A stretch of 64,000 nucleotides of DNA from Chitinophaga pendula (lineage in GTDB: Bacteria > Bacteroidota > Bacteroidia > Chitinophagales > Chitinophagaceae): contig NZ_CP077769.1 in the NCBI RefSeq assembly GCF_020386615.1, positions 868,001 to 932,000 on the forward strand. The letters are read 5' to 3'. Positions 56,246 to 64,000 of this stretch are shown here, piece after piece. Position 1 is the first letter of the stretch; every line of letters begins with the position of its first letter. The notes below the pieces were generated by a model that made no database searches, was not told the DNA's origin, and saw only the letters and a list, made by a program, of their open reading frames with translations. The position numbers and the translations under genes are program-made.

Positions 56246-57433
56246 ATGGAACAGCTGATAAAGATTGTCAATGGCCGTGTTATCACCCCGCTCCGGATCA
56301 TAGAAAATGGAACGGTACTGGTACGTAACGGCATAATAGAAGCCATAACAGCAGGAACGCCGGAAACAACCGCTGCCGTCACAATAGATGCAAACGGGCA
56401 ATATATATCGCCTGGCTTTATAGACTTGCATATACATGGTGGAGGTGGGTACGACTTTATGGATGCCACACCGGAAGCCTTCCTGAAAATAGCCGAAATG
56501 CATGCAAAGTATGGCACCACCGCTATGGTGCCTACTACCCTTACAGCCGAAAAGCAAGATCTCCTGCGTACATTGGATAGTTACACCGCGGCACTTGCCG
56601 TCAATACTAACGGAGCAACATTCATGGGCATACACCTCGAAGGGCCCTATTTCGCTATGAGCCAACGGGGCGCGCAACATCCCAAATATATCAGGGAGCC
56701 GGATGAACACGAATACCGGGAAATATTGGAATACAGCCCGCATATCGTCCGCTGGAGCATCGCCCCGGAATTGAAAGGAGCGCCCCAAATGGGCCGCCTC
56801 CTTCGCGAAAAAGGAATATTGCCGGCGATCGCTCATACTGATGCCGTCTATGAAGAAGTCGTAACGGCATTTGAGTCCGGATTCACACTGGCCACACACT
56901 TCTACTCTGCCATGTCCGGCGTTACCCGCCGCAACCTGTTCCGCCATGCGGGCGTAATAGAAAGCGTATACCTGATAGACGAAATAGATGTAGAGGTCAT
57001 CGCCGATGGGGTACACCTGCCCGCAGCATTACTCAAACTGATATATAAAATAAAAGGACCCGATCGTATCGCATTGATTACAGACGCCATGCGCGCCGCC
57101 GGCATGCCGCCGGGCAATAGCATCCTGGGGCCACTCCATGGCGGACTGCACGTCATCGTCGAAGATGGCGTCGCAAAACTACCCGACTACAGCGCATTCG
57201 CCGGAAGCGTCGCAACAGCTGACAGGCTCGTACGCAACATGGTCCGGATGGCCGAAATACCACTCCACGAAGCAGTCAGAATGATGAGCCTGACCCCGGC
57301 ACGTATCATGGGAATACAACATCGCAAAGGCTCCCTGACGCCTGGCAAAGATGCCGATATCCTCATCATGGACAATAACCTGAGCGTGAAATGGACAATG
57401 GTAGCAGGAAAAATAGTACACGACGTTTTGTAA
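56246..57433 (+). CDS. nagA: N-acetylglucosamine-6-phosphate deacetylase
   Basis: This 395-residue protein has an amidohydrolase fold. The metal-binding GFIDLHIHGGGGYDFMD (HxH), the HLEGPY active-site loop, AHTDA, THFYSAMSG (His plus binding loop) and LITDAMRAAGMP (catalytic Asp) are all present. It removes acetate from GlcNAc-6-phosphate; the GalNAc-6-phosphate enzyme AgaA is a close relative, so in a GH109 locus the galacto form is possible. It lies 17 bases after the transporter and feeds NagB. No sugar kinase is seen in the locus, so phosphorylation must be done by an enzyme encoded elsewhere. Confidence 0.93.
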   Translation: MEQLIKIVNGRVITPLRIIENGTVLVRNGIIEAITAGTPETTAAVTIDANGQYISPGFIDLHIHGGGGYDFMDATPEAFLKIAEMHAKYGTTAMVPTTLTAEKQDLLRTLDSYTAALAVNTNGATFMGIHLEGPYFAMSQRGAQHPKYIREPDEHEYREILEYSPHIVRWSIAPELKGAPQMGRLLREKGILPAIAHTDAVYEEVVTAFESGFTLATHFYSAMSGVTRRNLFRHAGVIESVYLIDEIDVEVIADGVHLPAALLKLIYKIKGPDRIALITDAMRAAGMPPGNSILGPLHGGLHVIVEDGVAKLPDYSAFAGSVATADRLVRNMVRMAEIPLHEAVRMMSLTPARIMGIQHRKGSLTPGKDADILIMDNNLSVKWTMVAGKIVHDVL

Positions 57434-57450
57434 CCTCTACAATATATGGT

Positions 57451-58971
57451 ATGAATACCCTGAACTGGCAACAGGTAGCTGCACTGAACGACCCTTCGAT
57501 ACATAAGCCCGCCGCAGATATCCGCCTGCTACCGGAAAAAGTATTGCAATTTGGTACCGGCATCTTGCTAAGAGCTTTGCCGGATTACTTTATTGACAAA
57601 GCCAACCGGCAACAGCTGTTCAATGGCAGGATCGTAGTAGTCAAATCTACGCCCGGCCACATACCGGCCGCCTTCCAGCGGCAGGATCATTTATATACCT
57701 TACTCATACAAGGCAATCAACCACAGGCACTGCCAGGAGAAGAACCTGTCATCTGTGCCGCCATCAGCAGGGTACTCGCCGCTCACGAAGATTGGGACCT
57801 TGTACTGGCCTGCGCCACAGATCCCAACATCCGTATCATCATCTCCAACACGACAGAAGCCGGCATTCGATACGAACCGGAAACTATAACGCAGCATCCA
57901 CCGGCATCATATCCCGCCCGCTTGCTGGCATGGCTCTATCACAGGTTCTGTTACTTTAAAGGCAACGTCACCGCCGGAATGGTGATCATCCCTACAGAAC
58001 TGGTCCCGGAAAATGGTACACTACTAAAAAAGATCTTGCTGGACCTGGCAGCATTCAATAAAATGTCGCCCGCTTTTTTAGACTGGTTACAGGAACATAA
58101 TAATTGCTGCAATTCCCTCGTAGATCGTATCGTACCGGGTACCCCTCACGCTCCAGCAAGACTGTTGTTCGAACAACGCTACGGATATAAGGATGAACTG
58201 GCAGTGATCACAGAACAATACGCACTCTGGGCCATCGAAGGCGATGACAGGATTCGCGAAATACTGAGCTTCCACCGGGCCGACGAACGTATCATTATCA
58301 CACCCGATATAGAAATATACAGGGTGCTGAAACTATACCTGCTCAACGGCACACACATCCTGTGCTGCGGACTGGCATTACTGTCCGGCTTATCCACCGT
58401 ACAGGAAGCCATGGAAGACCCGGTATTCTCACATTACCTGCAGGCATTGATGTACGAAGAAATAATGCCGGCCATCCCATATCAATTAAGGGCGCATGTC
58501 GCTGCGCATTTTATAGAGAATATCCTCCTCCGCTTCCGCAATCCACATATCCGGCACGCCTGGATAGATATCACCCGGCAATACACCCGCAAACTCAGTA
58601 TGCGCGTCGTACCGGTATTACTGCAATACTATAGCCAGTTTAAAACGCCTCCCGCGCGTATCGCATTAGGAATAGCGGCTTGGATAGCATGGATGGGGGT
58701 AACCGAAAAAAAAGAGGGAAGATATATCGGACAATACCAGGGGCTTGACTACGAAATAATGGATGAAAACGCGGAATGGTTTTATAACAACAGGCACAGA
58801 AAAGACATGCCGGAATATATCACCGGGATATTGGCCAATGATAAATGGTGGGGCGCCAATTTATACATATTGCCTGGCTTACCGGAAAAAGTAACACAAT
58901 ACTATTTACACCTCCTCAGGAATGAAGCAGGGGCGCTTCTCCGGGACATAGCTGTTGACCGTGAAAAATAA
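57451..58971 (+). CDS. uxaB: Tagaturonate reductase, mannitol dehydrogenase family
   Basis: This is a 506-residue protein from the ATG at 57451 (MNTLNWQQVAALNDPSIHKP); an open frame continues upstream into nagA but is not similar to anything. KVLQFGTGILLRALPDYFID is the NAD-binding start of the UxaB branch, and ISNTTEAGI, VDRIVPGTP and LNGTHILCCGLALLSG are further family segments. It reduces D-tagaturonate to D-altronate with NADH in galacturonate breakdown. The next gene is altronate dehydratase, which supports UxaB over fructuronate reductase (UxuB). The uronate isomerase is not in the window. Confidence 0.9.
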   Translation: MNTLNWQQVAALNDPSIHKPAADIRLLPEKVLQFGTGILLRALPDYFIDKANRQQLFNGRIVVVKSTPGHIPAAFQRQDHLYTLLIQGNQPQALPGEEPVICAAISRVLAAHEDWDLVLACATDPNIRIIISNTTEAGIRYEPETITQHPPASYPARLLAWLYHRFCYFKGNVTAGMVIIPTELVPENGTLLKKILLDLAAFNKMSPAFLDWLQEHNNCCNSLVDRIVPGTPHAPARLLFEQRYGYKDELAVITEQYALWAIEGDDRIREILSFHRADERIIITPDIEIYRVLKLYLLNGTHILCCGLALLSGLSTVQEAMEDPVFSHYLQALMYEEIMPAIPYQLRAHVAAHFIENILLRFRNPHIRHAWIDITRQYTRKLSMRVVPVLLQYYSQFKTPPARIALGIAAWIAWMGVTEKKEGRYIGQYQGLDYEIMDENAEWFYNNRHRKDMPEYITGILANDKWWGANLYILPGLPEKVTQYYLHLLRNEAGALLRDIAVDREK

Positions 58972-58975
58972 TAAT

Positions 58976-60619
58976 ATGCAGAATAAGATACTCAAAGCTC
59001 ATCCGGCAGATAATGTGCTGATCGCCTTATCCGATATCGATGCTGGTATGGAGCTAAGCTACGACAACGTCAATTATAAGACCATACAACAGATCCCGGC
59101 CAAACATAAATTCGCCGCGATAGATTTTAAAAAGGAAGAAGAAATCACCATGTATGGAGTACTAGTGGGAAAAGCAATAACGGATATCGCTACAGGAGAA
59201 CTACTGACCACTGCCAATGTACGGCATGCCAGTAATACCTATGCACAATACCGCCAGCAAAATACCTGGATACCGCCTGATGTAAGCGCCTGGCGAACAC
59301 GCACATTTATGGGCTATCACCGTAGCGATGGCAGTGTAGGTACTGCCAATTACTGGTTGGTCATCCCCCTTGTTTTCTGCGAAAATGAGAATGTGCAATT
59401 GCTGAAAGATGCCTTGCAGGAGCCACTCGGATATGGGAAAAAAAGATCGTATGCCGCCCTCACCAGGGAACTGATCGCAAAACAGCGGGCCGGGATTGCT
59501 CTTGACCAGAATAGTTACAACGAATGGAGCAGCGCACCGCTGGAGCAGTTAGTCTTCCCTGAAATCACGGGCATCAAATTTCTCACTCACCAGGGTGGCT
59601 GCGGAGGCACCCGCCAGGATGCACAGACCTTATGTGGCCTGTTAGCGGGGTATATCACACATGCCAACGTAGCCGGCGCCACCGTGTTAAGCCTGGGCTG
59701 TCAGAATGCACAACAGCAACTGTTGATGGATGAGATCCGTAAACGTGACCCGCAATTCAGCAAACCATTGGTAGTGCTAGATCAACAGCAATTGGGAACA
59801 GAGCATACACTAATGACAGATGCCATCACATTGACCCTGGAAGGGCTGGCAGCAGCCAATAAAATAACCCGCCAGCCTGCCCCGCTCAGCAAATTATGCA
59901 TAGGGCTGGAGTGCGGCGGGTCCGACGGTTTCTCCGGTATTTCAGCCAATCCCGCCCTGGGACATGCATCAGATCTCTTGGTAGCATTGGGAGGGAGCGT
60001 TATACTGGCTGAATTCCCTGAATTATGCGGGGTAGAGCAGGAACTGATCGATCGCTGTACCACACCGGAAAATGCCCGTCGCTTTGCAGCATTAATGTAT
60101 ACTTATAGCCAGCGCGCAGAGGAAGCCGGCTCCGGTTTCGATATGAACCCCTCCCCGGGTAATATTAAGGATGGACTCATCACCGATGCCATGAAATCCG
60201 CAGGGGCTGCAAAAAAAGGGGGCGCTTCTCCCATAACCGCAGTCCTGGACTACCCGGAGAAAGTCAGCCTGCCAGGACTCAACCTCTTATGTACCCCCGG
60301 CAATGACGTGGAATCCACCACCGCCGAAGTAGGCGCAGGAGCCAACATCGTCGTGTTCACCACCGGCCTCGGTACCCCCACCGGAAATCCAATAGCCCCC
60401 GTAGTAAAAGTAGCAACCAACAATACCTTGCACCGCCGTATGCATGATATCATCGACATCAGCATGGGAGATATCATCGAAGGAAAAGAAACAATACAAC
60501 AGGCGGGCGAACGCCTCCTGGAATATATTATCAGCGTAGCAGAAGGAACCACAACCGTAGCGGCCGTACGCCATGATAAAGATGACTTTATCCCCTGGAA
60601 AAGAGGAATATCACTATAA
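58976..60619 (+). CDS. uxaA: Altronate dehydratase
   Basis: This is a 547-residue protein from the ATG at 58976, four bases after the uxaB stop. An N-terminal SAF-type domain (about 1-90) is followed by the main UxaA domain, starting with GYHRSDGSVGTANYWLVIPLVFCENENV. GGCGGTRQDAQTLCG, GLECGGSDGFSGISANPALG and DMNPSPGNIKDGLI are family hallmarks with metal-binding Cys and His. It dehydrates D-altronate to 2-keto-3-deoxy-gluconate in the cytoplasm. It is the last gene of the operon before the palindrome at 60639. Confidence 0.93.
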   Translation: MQNKILKAHPADNVLIALSDIDAGMELSYDNVNYKTIQQIPAKHKFAAIDFKKEEEITMYGVLVGKAITDIATGELLTTANVRHASNTYAQYRQQNTWIPPDVSAWRTRTFMGYHRSDGSVGTANYWLVIPLVFCENENVQLLKDALQEPLGYGKKRSYAALTRELIAKQRAGIALDQNSYNEWSSAPLEQLVFPEITGIKFLTHQGGCGGTRQDAQTLCGLLAGYITHANVAGATVLSLGCQNAQQQLLMDEIRKRDPQFSKPLVVLDQQQLGTEHTLMTDAITLTLEGLAAANKITRQPAPLSKLCIGLECGGSDGFSGISANPALGHASDLLVALGGSVILAEFPELCGVEQELIDRCTTPENARRFAALMYTYSQRAEEAGSGFDMNPSPGNIKDGLITDAMKSAGAAKKGGASPITAVLDYPEKVSLPGLNLLCTPGNDVESTTAEVGAGANIVVFTTGLGTPTGNPIAPVVKVATNNTLHRRMHDIIDISMGDIIEGKETIQQAGERLLEYIISVAEGTTTVAAVRHDKDDFIPWKRGISL

Positions 60620-60638
60620 AAACATACAGTAATAACAA

Positions 60639-60664
60639 CGGGCGCCAGGTATACCTGGCGCCCG
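60639..60664. terminator. 26-base GC-rich palindrome between convergent genes
   Basis: CGGGCGCCAGGTA followed directly by its complement TACCTGGCGCCCG. It lies 20 bases after uxaA and 26 bases after the ferritin gene end, so it can end transcription from both sides, but neither side has a good T-run. Confidence 0.6.
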
Positions 60665-60689
60665 CTATCAATATAGCAAATATAAAGCG

Positions 60690-61187
60690 CTACTCCTGGT
60701 CCATAGTAAGAACGTCCCTGTCAAACAGGTAAAGACCACTCTTATCATCACCGATCATCTCCAGCTTGTCGTTACACTCCCTGGCCAGACGCTCTTCCTC
60801 CATTTGCTCCATTACATACCACTGCAGGAAGTTATGCGTAGCATAGTCCTTTTCTGTCAAGGCGATCTCTATCAGCTCATTAATGCTCTCACTCACCTTG
60901 ATCTCATGCTTCAACAGCTGCTCAAAAGCACTTTTGAGAGACACAAATGTCATCACCGGTTGCTCCAGCGCCGGCACAATAGCAAATCCACCACGCTCAT
61001 TCACATAATGGATCAGCTTCAACATGTGCATACGCTCCTCATCACTATGACGGAAAAAAAATTTAGTTACACCTTTCAGACCCGGCTGTATCTCTGCCCA
61101 GCTACCCATTGCCAGATAGGCCTGGGAGGATTGCGCTTCCATCAGAATTTGCCTGTTGAGCGCTTCTTTCATGTTTTGTGATAGCAT
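60690..61187 (-). CDS. Ferritin
   Basis: This is a 165-residue protein from the ATG at 61187 (MLSQNMKEALNRQILMEAQS), the usual bacterial FtnA start; 22 upstream codons belong to the promoter. The four-helix bundle has the ferroxidase residues in place: Glu in QILMEAQSSQAYLAM, the ExxH pair in SDEERMHMLKL, Glu in HEIKVSESI, and FLQWYVMEQMEEE. It stores iron as a 24-mer in the cytoplasm. It converges with uxaA and has a well-formed promoter. Confidence 0.93.
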   Translation of the reverse strand: MLSQNMKEALNRQILMEAQSSQAYLAMGSWAEIQPGLKGVTKFFFRHSDEERMHMLKLIHYVNERGGFAIVPALEQPVMTFVSLKSAFEQLLKHEIKVSESINELIEIALTEKDYATHNFLQWYVMEQMEEERLARECNDKLEMIGDDKSGLYLFDRDVLTMDQE

Positions 61188-61220
61188 ATTAGAACGATTT
61201 AGGATGATGTTATTCCGCCA

Positions 61221-61254
61221 CAAATATAATGGCAGATCATTATTACCAGACAAA
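61221..61254 (-). promoter_or_regulatory. Candidate Bacteroidota promoter of the ferritin gene
   Basis: On the minus strand TTTG (61254-61251) and TATATTTG (61228-61221) are 22 bases apart, matching the TTTG/TAnnTTTG pattern. Transcription would start near 61214, about 27 bases before the ATG. Confidence 0.6.
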
Positions 61255-61395
61255 AAATACCAGAACTAATACTATTGACATCCCCGCACTTCCCCCAAAT
61301 CGTATCAACCAGGTATTGTTCATATAGATATTTTTTAAATAAAATAAAAAATAAAATATGATAAAAACGCATCATCTTGTGTCGAAATACTATCT

Positions 61396-62457
61396 ATGAG
61401 AATAACTGTCATGTTGATACTTATCCCATTGCTGATCTGCTGCCAGAAGTCAGATAAAAAAGATAACAATGGAGACGTAAAGACAAATGTACCCGCCTAT
61501 GATGGCTACCAGTTGATCTGGCAGGAAGAATTCAATGGCAATACCCTGGACAACAAAAAATGGAATATCGAAACCGGCACAGGGATCGGTGGAAACTGGG
61601 GCACCGGCCAGCTCGATAGGGCCACCGACCGCCCCGAAAACCTACGTATACAGACAGACATCCCCGACGCCGACGGCGGCACACTGGCTGTCACTACCCG
61701 CAAAGAATCCTTTGTAGATCGCAATTATACCAGCGGCCGTGTCAATACCCAGAACCTCGGGGCCTTCGGACCGGGTACCCGCATAGAAGCGCGCATCTGG
61801 GCCCGGGACGTAAAATACAAAGGCCAGGGATTCGCTTTCTGGATGATGCCGGTCGAAAAACCTGCCGGACAACCCAATATCATGTGGCCACAGGGTGGAG
61901 AAATAGATATCATGGAATATGTCGGTAGTATACCCTATCATAACCTGGGAACTGTCCACTATGCCTGGTTCTGGAAAGATAACCAGTACCTGGACTGGAA
62001 CCATGGTCACCAGGGTGCCTATTACAACTACGCAGAACGACAGGTGCCCGCCGTTAAACCGGAATATGGCGCATGGCCCCCCAAAGACAATGATCCCAAT
62101 ACCGGTAGCGGCGGTTTTCACACTTATCGCATCGACTGGTATAAAGAACGCATCGAATTTAGCATCGATGGCCAAGTGTATCATATGCACTACTTCAATG
62201 ATGGAGATGCATTCGGTCAGGCTCCCGATGGACAGGACGGACAAATAGAAAGAACCATTAATGGAAAACGGGTGCTGGCAACAGAATATTCCCACCATTT
62301 CAATGAATGGAAACCATTCGAACATTCATTTTACCTGATCCTCTCCGCAGGAGTTGGCGGTAATGACAACCAAACCTACGGGGGCCGTATTACGGAGGAT
62401 GCTAAATTCCCCTGCTCCGTCTTCATAGATTGGGTAAGAGTGTATAAACGGCTGTAA
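61396..62457 (+). CDS. GH16-family beta-glucanase lipoprotein
   Basis: This 353-residue protein has a lipoprotein signal (MRITVMLILIPLLICC). A GH16 jelly roll follows (about 35-353). The catalytic motif GGEIDIMEYVG places the nucleophile at Glu169, the assisting Asp at 171 and the acid/base at Glu174. LIWQEEFNGNTLDNKKWNIE and GFHTYRIDWYKERIEFSIDG are typical of laminarinase-like members that cut beta-1,3 or mixed beta-1,3/1,4 glucans; agarases and carrageenases share the fold. It is probably anchored to the outer membrane. It stands alone, 208 bases after the ferritin start and 42 bases before a small secreted-protein gene. Confidence 0.9.
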   Translation: MRITVMLILIPLLICCQKSDKKDNNGDVKTNVPAYDGYQLIWQEEFNGNTLDNKKWNIETGTGIGGNWGTGQLDRATDRPENLRIQTDIPDADGGTLAVTTRKESFVDRNYTSGRVNTQNLGAFGPGTRIEARIWARDVKYKGQGFAFWMMPVEKPAGQPNIMWPQGGEIDIMEYVGSIPYHNLGTVHYAWFWKDNQYLDWNHGHQGAYYNYAERQVPAVKPEYGAWPPKDNDPNTGSGGFHTYRIDWYKERIEFSIDGQVYHMHYFNDGDAFGQAPDGQDGQIERTINGKRVLATEYSHHFNEWKPFEHSFYLILSAGVGGNDNQTYGGRITEDAKFPCSVFIDWVRVYKRL

Positions 62458-62499
62458 AGACCCGGGATTTAACTATATTGAAGCCGCTTAAAATAAAAA

Positions 62500-63078
62500 A
62501 TGATGCACTACCTATTGAATCTATGCCTTGCACTGGTATTGTGTGTACCAGCGCTGGCCCAGAAACCGGCCAACGAACTACACTTTACCAGCAGTATCCA
62601 GCAAATCATCACCGTCTATAAAGGCACCATCTTTGTCAACGGTAAAAAAGCATACCAACTGCAAAACGATATCATCAACTATAAAAGTAAACGTAACCGG
62701 CTCATAGAAGATGGTAAATCCGTATTCCTCTTCCTCGAAGTCGATGCCAGTCCTAAAAAGAACCGCCTGTATGTATTCAATATCGAACATTCCCGGGCTG
62801 ATTCCGTACTCAGCACCATCAGCTCTGATGTAAAAGACTGGGACCGCGACGGGCAGCTGGAATTCGGAGGAAGTGAGGTCGCGCTTCCGCATCCTTCACC
62901 CGACTCTATATACTACCTGCCATCAAAATTCTATGAAATAAAAAAGGGAAAACTTACCTACGATGCAGAACTGACAGAAACGACAGACAAAAAAGTAAAT
63001 GGCGTTTTTCTCACCGAGCCGTTAGATAACAAAGGAAACTGTTGTAAAGCAATTCCTAAAGCAAAAAAGAGAAGCTAG
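62500..63078 (+). CDS. Secreted protein of unknown function
   Basis: This 192-residue protein has a signal peptide (about 1-20, cut near ALAQ). The mature part is mostly predicted beta strand with a Lys-rich C-terminus. DWDRDGQLEFGG (near residues 111-122) resembles an EF-hand or dockerin-type calcium loop (D-x-D-x-D-G-x-x-E), and a CC pair occurs near the end. I do not recognise the family. It follows the GH16 gene by 42 bases and could share its transcript; it ends before a bidirectional terminator. Confidence 0.7.
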   Translation: MMHYLLNLCLALVLCVPALAQKPANELHFTSSIQQIITVYKGTIFVNGKKAYQLQNDIINYKSKRNRLIEDGKSVFLFLEVDASPKKNRLYVFNIEHSRADSVLSTISSDVKDWDRDGQLEFGGSEVALPHPSPDSIYYLPSKFYEIKKGKLTYDAELTETTDKKVNGVFLTEPLDNKGNCCKAIPKAKKRS

Positions 63079-63092
63079 CTGGCATAATTAAC

Positions 63093-63138
63093 AAAAATAA
63101 AAACAGCCTGCACAATTGTGCAGGCTGTTTTTATTTTT
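63093..63138. terminator. Bidirectional intrinsic terminator
   Basis: A perfect 46-base palindrome (core AGCCTGCACAATTGTGCAGGCT) is flanked by A-rich and T-rich sides, so it ends transcription of the secreted-protein gene on the plus strand and of the porin gene on the minus strand. Confidence 0.92.
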
Positions 63139-63152
63139 ATACAGATGGAAAG

Positions 63153-64000
63153 TTAGAAACGTACGATCAGATCCATAGCAGCCGTGAACTGCTCCCTGCG
63201 GGTACCATTGTCGTAAGGCGTAACATCATTTTTCCAGGCTTTCTCATAGCGGACCTCTGGTCTTATCCGCAACAGGTTACTGAAGGAGTGTATCCATCCG
63301 ATTGTATGGCTGGTATACATGGTAGCCGCACCCGTCCGGTTCCCTTGTGGGTCATTCAGCATATCATTTCTGATGGACAGATAGTCCTTTTTGTCAGATA
63401 GTTTGATCTGGAAATAATTGACCGCCCCTACCGCAGATGCCACTCCGGGAATAATATCACCTAACCCGGTGCCCATATACCATTCCTTACCCGGTCCCTC
63501 GATGGCCGTTCCACCAATAGCAGCTTCCCGCTGCCACATATAGTATACCTCCGTATTCATATGTACCCGCTCACTAAACTTATGCCCCCAGGTCGCCACT
63601 GCCATCTGCAGATTATCATGGGCATTCTTGTAGTAACCTCGCCCCAGCGAGTTAATACCTCCATACAGAGAGTTCCGGTTATTAGGCGCTACCCAACGGA
63701 CCATTGCCAGCCCATTTAAACTAGCCGACTTACTCCAGGGCGCCATATCATTACCAGCATGAGCACCGGCCATGATCGTCCAATGTGCATTCAATCTCAA
63801 AGCTGCATGTATACCGGTAAAAGTATAGGGATCTACCGTGAACATCAGCGAATGGGAATACAAGTAGTTATCCGGCGCCCACTGCGCTTCAATATCCGCA
63901 GGGGAAATAAAACGGCCTACTCGGATCAACAGCCCCTGAGCCACTTTGGGGATATAAAGCATACCATATACCTGCGTAGGATCATAACCATACAGCTGGT
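63153..64000 (-). CDS. Beta-barrel porin, OmpL/BBP2-like, C-terminal part
   Basis: The gene runs off the right end of the window, so only about the last 282 codons are present; the frame stays open to the edge (QLYGYDPTQVYG before MLYIPK). RVGRFISPADIEAQWAPDNYLYSHSLMF, DPYTFTGI and the C-terminal strand ending DLIVRF fit the putative beta-barrel porin-2 family common in Bacteroidota. It presumably forms an outer-membrane channel; the substrate is unknown. The start and signal peptide lie outside the window. Confidence 0.8.
   Translation of the reverse strand, partial: QLYGYDPTQVYGMLYIPKVAQGLLIRVGRFISPADIEAQWAPDNYLYSHSLMFTVDPYTFTGIHAALRLNAHWTIMAGAHAGNDMAPWSKSASLNGLAMVRWVAPNNRNSLYGGINSLGRGYYKNAHDNLQMAVATWGHKFSERVHMNTEVYYMWQREAAIGGTAIEGPGKEWYMGTGLGDIIPGVASAVGAVNYFQIKLSDKKDYLSIRNDMLNDPQGNRTGAATMYTSHTIGWIHSFSNLLRIRPEVRYEKAWKNDVTPYDNGTRREQFTAAMDLIVRF

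Overview
The window reads as chromosomal DNA of a Bacteroidota bacterium, most likely of the Chitinophaga type. The evidence is three sets of SusC/SusD-type outer-membrane proteins or TonB receptors, LacI-controlled glycan-use genes, lipoprotein signals, an RND pump fused to its outer-membrane channel, and several exact matches to the Bacteroidota -7 promoter element TAnnTTTG. No rRNA, tRNA, CRISPR array, insertion sequence or phage gene was seen. The window cuts a SusD gene at its left end and a beta-barrel porin gene at its right end.

Region 1 (1-3645, minus strand) is the start of a SusC/SusD pair. Its likely promoter overlaps a 41-bp near-perfect palindrome. Region 2 (4483-27702, plus strand) is a 23-kb run of six same-direction genes closed by a strong terminator. 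It encodes a lipid-initiated PKS/NRPS hybrid line: FAAL-ACP-KS-AT-KR-ACP, then KS-KR-ACP without AT, then KS with a dead AT remnant and no carrier, then C-A-PCP, then C-A-PCP fused to two ketoacyl-synthase-III-like domains in tandem, then a membrane acyltransferase. The second KASIII-like domain has Asn at the place of the catalytic Cys. There is no thioesterase, reductase or terminal condensation domain, so release must be unusual. This cluster is the best candidate for an undescribed system in the window. I read the product class as a fatty-acyl, partly reduced polyketide joined to about two amino acids.

Region 3 (27818-45746) is mixed housekeeping and accessory: a TonB-dependent receptor, a ClC chloride channel divergent from a Crp/Fnr regulator, a GNAT/YdcZ/nitroreductase operon next to a second Crp/Fnr regulator, and a divalent-metal efflux operon. 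The efflux operon comprises a small His-rich secreted protein, a CzcA-TolC-like fusion and a CzcB-like adaptor. After it come a possible gene remnant, an EamA exporter, an amino-acid permease and a LacI regulator.

Region 4 (45746-60619) is a glycan-use locus divergent from the LacI gene: SusC, SusD, an esterase-like hydrolase, a GH109 alpha-N-acetylgalactosaminidase, NagB, a GluP/FucP-type sugar transporter, NagA, tagaturonate reductase and altronate dehydratase. The gene set joins N-acetylhexosamine and galacturonate breakdown in one apparent operon, implying a glycan with both sugars. Region 5 (60690-64000) holds ferritin, a GH16 lipoprotein glucanase, a secreted protein of unknown function and a partial porin.

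All domain and motif calls were made by eye. Residue numbers are counted from the starts given here.
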